This document shows positions 57,755 through 64,000 of a stretch of 64,000 nt of DNA, in pieces. A program made the translations under genes and the position numbers. The stretch's first letter is position 1; every line of letters begins with the position of its first letter. The stretch comes from an uncultured Anaerolineae bacterium (lineage in GTDB: Bacteria > Chloroflexota > Anaerolineae > Promineifilales > Promineifilaceae). The notes below the pieces were generated by a model. It saw only the letters and a list, made by a program, of their open reading frames with translations, had not been told where the DNA came from and searched no databases. The stretch is taken from the NCBI GenBank assembly GCA_905479495.1, contig CAJQMR010000027.1:1-64000 (forward strand), read 5' to 3'.

Positions 57755-58042
57755 ATTATAAATAAGACAGGCTAAATGTCAACCAGCAATCTGAATTTTT
57801 ATGAATGTGGAGTGAACGTGATTGCCTTGCAGCTAGATTTTTGCCATCTGATGCGCTACATTTTTCCAGTTGTTACGTACACAGGTAACATACAAGCGGG
57901 GAAGCCTTGACCAACTTGGAGCCCCTCAAAATGCCCCAAACGTGGACGAATTTTGTCCAATTTGTAATAAATCTGACTGTACTTGCTACTGTTTGATTAG
58001 GCAGAAATTGTTTCTGTGCTACTAATTTTTAGGAGAGATTAA

Positions 58043-60148
58043 ATGAAACCATTACCAATCATGTACCGTTTTGGCCTGGCTGTTTCGGCTGTGCTGCTGC
58101 TGGCAGCTTGTAATACTGAAGAGCCGACACCCACCCCAGAACCTACGGCCGTTGCCGACGCCATCGAAGCAACAGACGTACCTACCGCAGAACCAACGGA
58201 TGAACCGACGTCTGTGCCTCCCACGGATACCCCTGAGCCAGAACCAACTGCTACCACTGAACCCACGGCAACGCCTGAACCGGAATCAGAATACGGAGCC
58301 AACTTTGAAACGGCCGATTGTGAATTTGCCGTGCCGGGTGGTCGTGAGGTGGAGTGTGGTTACTTGACTGTGCCAGAAAATAGGGATGATGTGGCAAACG
58401 GCCGTACCATCCGCCTGCATGTGGCCATCTTCGCTAGCGCAAGCGAGAATCCTGCACCAGACCCGATAATCTATCTGGAAGGTGGACCCGGTGGCGATGC
58501 GTTGGAAACAGTGCCTTTGATCTTCGAAGATCGCTTTGCGCCATTCCTGGCCGATCACACCTTCATCATGTTCGATCAGCGCGGCACGGGTTACTCTGAA
58601 CCGTCGCTGGCCTGCCCCGAAGTGACCGAACTAACGTTTGAAACGCTTGATGACGATTTGAGTATCGAAGAGGGTCAGGCGCTTCAATTAGAGGCGTTAA
58701 CCGCGTGTCATGATCGGTTGGTGGCTGACGGTATCGACCTCACCGCCTACAACAGTGCCGAAAATGCGGCCGATGTAGCTGATTTGCGTGAGGCGTTAGG
58801 CTATGAGGAATGGAATGTATACGGGATTTCTTATGGGACACGTCTGGCACAAACAATCGTGCGTGATTATCCGCAGGGTATTCGCAGCGTCATCTTAGAC
58901 TCCTCGTACCCGTTGGCTGCCAATTTGCAGGTGGAAACAGCGTTTAACGCTGACCGAGCCTTTTCTGTATTTTTTGCAGGCTGCGCTGCCGATGAAGCTT
59001 GTGCGGCTGCTTATCCAGATTTGGAACAGGTTTTTGCCGATTTGGTCACGCAATTAAATGATGAACCGATCACGATTCAAGTGTTTAATCTGACGGATGG
59101 ACAACAGTATGATGCGCTGATCAGTGGCGATGTGATGGTGAGCGTACTCTTCCAGGCATTGTATAGCGCTGAAGTAACGCCCATTTTGCCCAAGTTGATT
59201 TACGATGTGCGCGACGGCCGTACCACCGACCTGGCGACCATCCTTTCCAGCTTTCTGGCCCAGCAAGAGTTTTTCAGCCAGGGGATGCAGCTTTCTGTGC
59301 AGTGTAATGAAGAAATTAGCTTCGGCACGCCCGGAGAGGTGTTGGCTGCCCCTAACTTCCCTTATTTGGACCCGGTGTTTGAAGCCGGTGTCGTGACGGG
59401 GCAGTTTGGCTTTGCTGTTTGTGACATGTGGCAGGCGGGTCAGGCCGATGCTGTTGAAAATGAGCCGGTTACCAGTGATATTCCTACGCTTATTCTGGCC
59501 GGCGAGTACGATCCCATCACGCCGCCCAGCTGGGGCCAGGATGTGGGAGAACGGTTCAGCAACAACTACTATTTTGAGTTCCCCGGCATTGGTCACGGTG
59601 CTAGCATTTCGGGTGACTGTCCTCTGAGCATAACCTTGGATTTCTTGGAAGATCCCACGACCGAGCCAAACGCAGTTTGCCTTGCTGGAATGGATGCGCC
59701 TGCATTTGCGGTGCCGAGTGATGGCACACCAGTCGCCATTGAGCTGGAACCATACAGCAATGACACGTTTGGGATTTCTGGTGAAAAACCGGTGGGCTGG
59801 GAAGAACTAAGCCCCGGTACGTTTGCTCGTGGCGCGACAGCCTTGGATCAAACGGTGCTTATCCAACAAGCTGCACCGCCTGGATTGGGTGTTGAAGGAT
59901 TGTTGGGTGTGCTGACCAGTCAGCTTGGTCTGGATGAGGCACCTGGGCAAAGTGGTGAATATGTGGATGGAAACGGCCGTACCTGGGCCTTGTACAGTTC
60001 CGAATTCCAGGGATTCCCTATCAATATGGGCTTCTTTGAGGATGACAATGGATTATTCATTGTAATTTTAATTAGCCAGGGGGATGAGACAGAAACATTG
60101 TACGATGCTGTTTTTGTTCCCGCGATGGACGCAATTACTCGCAACTAA
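58043..60148 (+). CDS. Secreted tripeptidyl-aminopeptidase-like alpha/beta hydrolase lipoprotein
   Basis: 701 residues. Lipobox LLLAACNTE (Cys at about 24) is followed by a Thr/Pro/Glu spacer to about residue 90. The hydrolase has the S33/TAP order: YLEGGPGGDALET (oxyanion), FDQRGTGYSEPSLACPE, nucleophile GISYGTR, an all-helical cap, acid AGEYDPITPPSWG and His in PGIGHGAS. Paired Cys in the TAP-like C-terminal region (GDCPLSITLDFL) support disulfides. After about 560 comes a 140-residue beta domain of unknown role (FGISGEKPVGWEELSPGTFA). It would trim peptides or esters outside the membrane. AGGAGAG ribosome site. Confidence 0.87.
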   Translation: MKPLPIMYRFGLAVSAVLLLAACNTEEPTPTPEPTAVADAIEATDVPTAEPTDEPTSVPPTDTPEPEPTATTEPTATPEPESEYGANFETADCEFAVPGGREVECGYLTVPENRDDVANGRTIRLHVAIFASASENPAPDPIIYLEGGPGGDALETVPLIFEDRFAPFLADHTFIMFDQRGTGYSEPSLACPEVTELTFETLDDDLSIEEGQALQLEALTACHDRLVADGIDLTAYNSAENAADVADLREALGYEEWNVYGISYGTRLAQTIVRDYPQGIRSVILDSSYPLAANLQVETAFNADRAFSVFFAGCAADEACAAAYPDLEQVFADLVTQLNDEPITIQVFNLTDGQQYDALISGDVMVSVLFQALYSAEVTPILPKLIYDVRDGRTTDLATILSSFLAQQEFFSQGMQLSVQCNEEISFGTPGEVLAAPNFPYLDPVFEAGVVTGQFGFAVCDMWQAGQADAVENEPVTSDIPTLILAGEYDPITPPSWGQDVGERFSNNYYFEFPGIGHGASISGDCPLSITLDFLEDPTTEPNAVCLAGMDAPAFAVPSDGTPVAIELEPYSNDTFGISGEKPVGWEELSPGTFARGATALDQTVLIQQAAPPGLGVEGLLGVLTSQLGLDEAPGQSGEYVDGNGRTWALYSSEFQGFPINMGFFEDDNGLFIVILISQGDETETLYDAVFVPAMDAITRN

Positions 60149-60149
60149 A

Positions 60150-60190
60150 AAAGAAAAAGCCCTGACGGGATGATCTCCCGTCAGGGCCTA
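60150..60190 (-). terminator. Intrinsic terminator of the PA14 protein gene
   Basis: GCCCTGACGGGA and TCCCGTCAGGGC form a 12-bp stem with a five-base loop; on the - strand TTTTTCTTTTTT follows. It can also fold in the + strand transcript of the peptidase gene. Confidence 0.8.
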
Positions 60191-60191
60191 C

Positions 60192-60222
60192 TTCAATTAC
60201 TCAATTACCTAATTACTCAAAA
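60192..60222. repeat. Heptad repeat CAATTACT at a stop codon
   Basis: TCAATTACTCAATTACCTAA and TTACTCAA are tandem heptads; the TAG stop of the PA14 gene is formed within them. Confidence 0.6.
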
Positions 60223-61984
60223 CCGGTAGGCTGGGGAATGTTGCGCTATTGGTGACATAGTTTGCATTCATCCAACCGACGGTGCCATTGGGCAGCCGCA
60301 TCTTGAGCCAGGTGCTGCTGCCGTTGCGGCCAATCAAGGTGACGGTTGTTCCAGCAGGAACGGCCGTAATCACCGGATAGGCCACACTAGCCCCACTGCG
60401 TAAGTTAACATAATACGCATTGTAAATTGATCCCGTGCCGCTGGTTGGTGCCGGTGTGGTTGGTGTTCCTTGCCAGACCGGCATGTTGGCAATGTTCACA
60501 TTGGTTTGCAGATAATATGATTTGCCGCTTACCCATGCTTTGGTGCCGTTAGACATATTAATTTGTACCCAGGTGGCATCAATATTGCGGTAGCCGCTCA
60601 AGCTCACGGTTTGGTTCTTCGACAGTGTCGTGATGACGCTGTACTGAATGCCAGGACCAGTGCGCACATTCAGAAGGGCGCTGACCACGGTACCCGTACC
60701 GGCCGTGGGTGTGGTCGGTGGCGTGGGCGTTGAAGGCGTACTGGAAATAGGTGTCCAGCTTACTTCCACCCGAGCGCCGCCAGTTGATTCATAATATTCC
60801 ACTTGCAGCGGCACTGAGCCGTTGGGCAAATCAATCTCGCCGCTAAACGTTTGCGGAGTGTGGTCGTTCCAGCCATTGATGACCAGCTGGCCATTCACCC
60901 ACATGCGTACCCCATCGTCAGAAGTTGCCGTGAAGCGATACCGTCCGGCCACAAAATTCAGGGAACGGGTCCAGCGCACGGAGAAGTTGTCGCTGTTAAC
61001 GGCCGTTGCTGGTGAGCCACTGCCCCAGTTGAAATTGATCTGGCTGTCGTTGCGGGTGAGCACAGGCGAACCAGTTAAGGTTTTGTTGTTAAAGTATTGA
61101 CCGGTCCAATCACCACTGCCGCTGAGTTTAACCCAGTTCAGCCTGGCTTTTGCCCCACCAACCCCTTCAAAGTATTCCATCTGAATGGGTATATTGCCAC
61201 CGGGTAGATCAATTTCGGCCGTGTAGCCAGTATTGCCATTTACCCATTGGTTAATGATGAGTTGGTTGTTTACCCAAAGGCGTACGCCATCATCAACTTC
61301 TGCGGTAAAGCGATATCTACCTGCGTCGAACAGTTGTGTTCGCGTCCAACGTGCCGAGAAGTTGTCAGCAACGACAGTGGCGGCAGGCGAGCCAACACCC
61401 CAGTCAAAGTTGATGCTAGCATCATCCCGCACCAACACCGGGTTGCCGGTGAGGCTGGTATTGTTGAAATATTCGCCCTTCCAGTTGGCAATCGGTACAG
61501 GTGCATTGCCACCAATAGCCCCCCAGGATAGCTTGGCGACAGCCTTGCCGCCTGCCTCATAATATTCCACCTTCACATTGTGATCCCCAGCGTTCAGGTA
61601 CACATCAGCCGACAGGGCGTGTACTTGGCTGTCTGTCCAGGAGTCAATGATGAGGACATTGTCTACGTAAACGCGCATCCCATCATCCATGGTAGCCGTG
61701 AAGCGATAGGCGCTTGACGTGGGGAAGTTAATGCTGCGCGTCCAGCGGGCCGAGAATCTATCCTTGTCGAGAAGGGGGTCGGGCGTGCCGTCGCCCCAAT
61801 CTTTGTTTAAGTCTGCTTCGCTGCGCTGGAGTGCGGGCGTGCCGCTCAATGTTCTATTGTTCCAATAGGTGGCCTGCCAGCTAGAATCTGCTGCCAGCAG
61901 CGGATTGGCCGGAACAAAGGCCAATAAACTGCCTAGCAGCATAGCGGCGGCCAGAAAAATCACAACCGTTTTTTGCTTTTTCAT
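60209..61984 (-). CDS. Secreted protein with three PA14-like domains and two SH3b domains
   Basis: 591 residues from MKKQKTVVIF, preceded by GAGGTGGATC. After a signal peptide (about 1-33) come three PA14-like domains (about 34-160, 170-290, 300-425). Each has W-x-x-x-Y-(W/F)-N-N-x-(T/S)-L-(S/T)-G-x-P, then D-(R/N)-F-S-(A/V)-R-W-T-R and D-D-G-(M/V)-R-(V/L/M)-(Y/W)-V. Two bacterial SH3 domains follow a Thr/Pro linker (about 440-505 and 525-590; LLNVRTGPGIQYSVITTL, YYVNLRSGASVAYPVITA). PA14 folds bind sugars and SH3b folds bind peptidoglycan, so this is probably a wall-associated lectin-like protein; no catalytic domain is present. A longer N-terminus lacks a ribosome site. Confidence 0.87.
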   Translation of the reverse strand: MKKQKTVVIFLAAAMLLGSLLAFVPANPLLAADSSWQATYWNNRTLSGTPALQRSEADLNKDWGDGTPDPLLDKDRFSARWTRSINFPTSSAYRFTATMDDGMRVYVDNVLIIDSWTDSQVHALSADVYLNAGDHNVKVEYYEAGGKAVAKLSWGAIGGNAPVPIANWKGEYFNNTSLTGNPVLVRDDASINFDWGVGSPAATVVADNFSARWTRTQLFDAGRYRFTAEVDDGVRLWVNNQLIINQWVNGNTGYTAEIDLPGGNIPIQMEYFEGVGGAKARLNWVKLSGSGDWTGQYFNNKTLTGSPVLTRNDSQINFNWGSGSPATAVNSDNFSVRWTRSLNFVAGRYRFTATSDDGVRMWVNGQLVINGWNDHTPQTFSGEIDLPNGSVPLQVEYYESTGGARVEVSWTPISSTPSTPTPPTTPTAGTGTVVSALLNVRTGPGIQYSVITTLSKNQTVSLSGYRNIDATWVQINMSNGTKAWVSGKSYYLQTNVNIANMPVWQGTPTTPAPTSGTGSIYNAYYVNLRSGASVAYPVITAVPAGTTVTLIGRNGSSTWLKMRLPNGTVGWMNANYVTNSATFPSLPVLSN

Positions 61985-62619
61985 GATCCACCTCATTTCT
62001 TGCCCGGACTGTTTGTTCGGGTCATAAAGTTTCTGTATAGATTTGGAAAACAAGACGGTTCAAAAGTTGTTTCAACTACGGCAAGTCTTTGTTTTCCTCA
62101 AAGCGAGCCTATTTTGGTGCAGGTATCTGCAATACCTGTGTGTGGCTCACTATTAATGTCGTTTTTTAATTGAATTTTGTAACAGGCAATTGGTAAAGCA
62201 CACACTTGTTGGGGGAAAGGAGTGCCAAAGAATTCTTCACTGCCAGAATACCGATTTCCTCAGCCAAATGTAGGGATAGTATAGCGTAATTTGCCGCTGA
62301 TTACCTGACGGCATTTGTACGAAACGTCCGTATATTTCTACGTTTTTCCTTGCGATTTTTGTTACAAAATATGGCTAATGTCCTCATATGATCCTAATTT
62401 CCTATGCTAAAAACGGCCGTAAAGGACTAATGCTCTAGTTACGATTGCCACTTGCTGAAATATTCTCTAGGAAAAGGTGAAATCCTTTTTCTTGAGCAAT
62501 CCTCGTGTCGTGGAGCACCCTTAAATTGATGTTTTAAAGAAGAAAGAATTTTTGGGAATGTTCCATGATATGACGGTAATAAATATTCTTGTTGAATTCA
62601 TTAATTTCGGAGTGCATGC
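61985..62619. other. Long AT-rich intergenic region
   Basis: About 630 bases between divergent surface-protein genes. It contains one ACGGCCGT at about 62413 but no frame with a ribosome site, no strong hairpin and no known RNA motif. Probably holds both promoters. Confidence 0.5.
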
Positions 62620-64000
62620 ATGTCCATCCATCTAAATCACGTAACTCGTTTTTCACCAAATCCCCTTTCAAAAAAGATAGGGCGAGGATTACTTTATACC
62701 TTGATCTTGTTAGCAGCTCTCTCTTTACTGAAACCAAGACAAATTCAGGCGGCCAACCCAGATGGTGACTTGCGTATCGAGGTAATGGCTGCCCCTAATT
62801 TTATTGTCGATTCCAATGTTGAATCACCTTCTACCTATGCTCCGGAATCCGCCACCATTGGCGCTAAGTTCTGTAACGATGGGGCTGATCCGCTGGTGGA
62901 TGTTTTTGGCTACATCGGCAATTTTGATCCAAACGGTGATCTGGATGGGTCTGACAGCACCCCAGGTATTTACCCCTCTCGTACGCATACGGGTTTGACG
63001 GGGACCTTTTCCTTGGTGCATGAAGGGGGTACTGCTGGTACACAAGATGCCCGGCGTTACGTGGGCACCTTGGCCCCTGGCGCTTGCCAGACACAATATT
63101 GGGTATTGAGCTATCCGCGCCTGGATGATAACGGTAATACGGTAACGGGTGGCGTTAAACCAGATGATGATTTGTGGCTGGAATATGATGTGTGGGCAAC
63201 GGCCGTTGATGCCGGCACGCCACTGGTGGCGGACCAAACGACAAGGGCCACCATGCGCAACGAAATTTCCGCTGCTGCCAATAAAATTTGGCCCAATGGC
63301 GATAACAAAGTGCCTGATGTTTACAAAGATGCGATTAGCGAAGTGCTGGGTTGGGATACGATAACACCTTCTGGCGATACGGCCGTTTATCCGGGTGATT
63401 CGGCCGTGCTTAAAGGCGTCTGGTACGATCTGGGCAACGTAGGTGCTGGTTTCGACAACGATGGCGATTTGATTCCCGATAAAAACGCCTGGGTGCAGCC
63501 TGTCGGCGATCCGGCTAACTATGATCCAGGCTGTTTTCGCCTGGTGCGCACCTACGGTATCGTCATTGTTAAACTCAAGGGTGGCGGTGAATATTTGATC
63601 CCCTTTGTGGATCAGCTCTACTTTGAAAATATTCCCGACAACACAGGTGCAGTTGGCCTTGTCTTTTACGAATATGCTGCCCTGGATGGCGTTTGCCGGG
63701 CCAGCTTGACCCCGTACCAGGAAGTGGCCTCCGGGTTTGATAACGAAAAGTTCAATGGTGACTATGGCGTCAGTACGCCGCCAGTGGTTAGCCATGATCC
63801 CACTGTTACATTAGACAAACAAGTAGACCAAAGCGTGATTGGCCCTACGTTGCCTGTTACCCTCACTTACACGCTGGCTATTGCCAATAGTGGCCCAGTG
63901 GATGTGGGCGATCCTGGCATTGGGCTGCCCCTGGTAATTGAAGAGACAATTCCAGCCAATACCAGTTACATTACCGGTACGGCAGCCATCAGCAATACGT
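62620..64000 (+). CDS. DUF11-containing secreted protein (3' end beyond window)
   Basis: 460 codons are visible and open to the right edge. The start MSIHLNHVTRFSPNPLSKKI is followed by a hydrophobic stretch (LLYTLILLAALSLL) and a likely cleavage after QIQA. The next 370 residues (NPDGDLRIEVMAAPNFIVDS..., WYDLGNVGAGFDNDGDLIPD) are a beta-rich domain found in front of DUF11 arrays. A DUF11-type repeat begins at about 405 (TVTLDKQVDQSVIG, LPVTLTYTLAIANSGPVDVG). It is exported and probably surface-bound. CGGAG seven bases before the ATG is the ribosome site. An open frame of 323 codons on the opposite strand is an artefact. Confidence 0.8.
   Translation, partial: MSIHLNHVTRFSPNPLSKKIGRGLLYTLILLAALSLLKPRQIQAANPDGDLRIEVMAAPNFIVDSNVESPSTYAPESATIGAKFCNDGADPLVDVFGYIGNFDPNGDLDGSDSTPGIYPSRTHTGLTGTFSLVHEGGTAGTQDARRYVGTLAPGACQTQYWVLSYPRLDDNGNTVTGGVKPDDDLWLEYDVWATAVDAGTPLVADQTTRATMRNEISAAANKIWPNGDNKVPDVYKDAISEVLGWDTITPSGDTAVYPGDSAVLKGVWYDLGNVGAGFDNDGDLIPDKNAWVQPVGDPANYDPGCFRLVRTYGIVIVKLKGGGEYLIPFVDQLYFENIPDNTGAVGLVFYEYAALDGVCRASLTPYQEVASGFDNEKFNGDYGVSTPPVVSHDPTVTLDKQVDQSVIGPTLPVTLTYTLAIANSGPVDVGDPGIGLPLVIEETIPANTSYITGTAAISNT

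Noticed and set aside
62824..63795. A 323-codon open frame on the - strand near the right edge
   Set aside because: It lies opposite the DUF11 protein, whose frame has signal peptide, ribosome site and recognisable repeats.

Overview
The window looks like chromosome from a monoderm, heterotrophic bacterium, most likely Chloroflexota of the Anaerolineae type (inference, no rRNA here). The reasons are several secreted lipoproteins with Thr/Pro-rich linkers, DUF11, CARDB, PA14 and SH3b surface proteins, a sortase with its own FPETG substrate, type III pantothenate kinase, a two-subunit methylmalonyl-CoA mutase, and no outer-membrane genes. Gene density is normal and neighbouring genes often overlap by 4 to 8 bases (ATGA type), so many are translationally coupled. 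No rRNA, tRNA, CRISPR array, transposase or phage module was seen.

The most striking property is not a gene. The perfect palindrome ACGGCCGT occurs about 105 times by my hand count, roughly once per 600 bases, in genes of either strand and between genes. It resembles the HIP1 palindrome of cyanobacteria but has a different sequence. Two further repeat systems occupy the gaps: tracts of degenerate 7-base repeats (such as GTAAACA or GGTTAAT) and long imperfect inverted repeats built from CACAGAT/CGCAGA words. One heptad tract encodes the hydrophobic core of a lipoprotein signal peptide, and another lies inside a cobalamin riboswitch.

Layout. 0-10.5 kb: histidine phosphatase (cut by the left edge), PaaI-type thioesterase, MFS transporter, secreted beta-helix protein, nucleoside deaminase, a VapBC-like toxin-antitoxin pair, a large STAND/NB-ARC ATPase with TPRs, a VOC protein, a P1-family peptidase and an alpha/beta-hydrolase-like protein. 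10.6-17.8 kb: solute-binding lipoprotein, coaX, then a + strand run of histidine kinase, methyltransferase, CNNM/CorC protein and NarL-type response regulator, followed by a CARDB lipoprotein. 17.8-24.1 kb: GIY-YIG protein, CarH-like B12 photoreceptor regulator, and a B12-type ABC importer preceded by a cobalamin riboswitch with terminator. 24.2-33 kb: two alpha/beta hydrolases (one fused to a DUF3267 membrane peptidase domain), sortase plus substrate, GAF protein, deoxynucleoside kinase, a relic of a MalT/LuxR regulator, a lipoprotein, adenosine deaminase and rsmA.

33-45.9 kb: DUF348/G5/3D cell-wall protein, SRP RNA, phosphoribosyltransferase, a candidate unassigned small RNA, a glyA-gcvT fusion gene, an MscS channel with a cyclic-nucleotide domain, an MFS transporter, an ECF sigma factor with a membrane partner, and a PAS histidine kinase. 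46-55.3 kb: both subunits of methylmalonyl-CoA mutase and an aldo/keto reductase on the - strand, interrupted by a + strand CotH/lamin-tail surface protein; a decayed copy of the reductase tail lies next to mutB. 55.5-64 kb: a small operon (membrane protein, ATC-hydrolase family protein, glycosyltransferase), a secreted peptidase-like hydrolase, a triple-PA14/SH3b protein and the start of a DUF11 surface protein that runs off the right edge.

Functional links: the cobalamin riboswitch and importer, the CarH-like regulator and the B12-dependent mutase form a B12 theme. Adenosine deaminase, nucleoside deaminase, deoxynucleoside kinase and phosphoribosyltransferase form a scattered nucleoside-salvage set. 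Sortase, FPETG protein, DUF11, PA14 and CotH proteins describe an elaborate cell surface.
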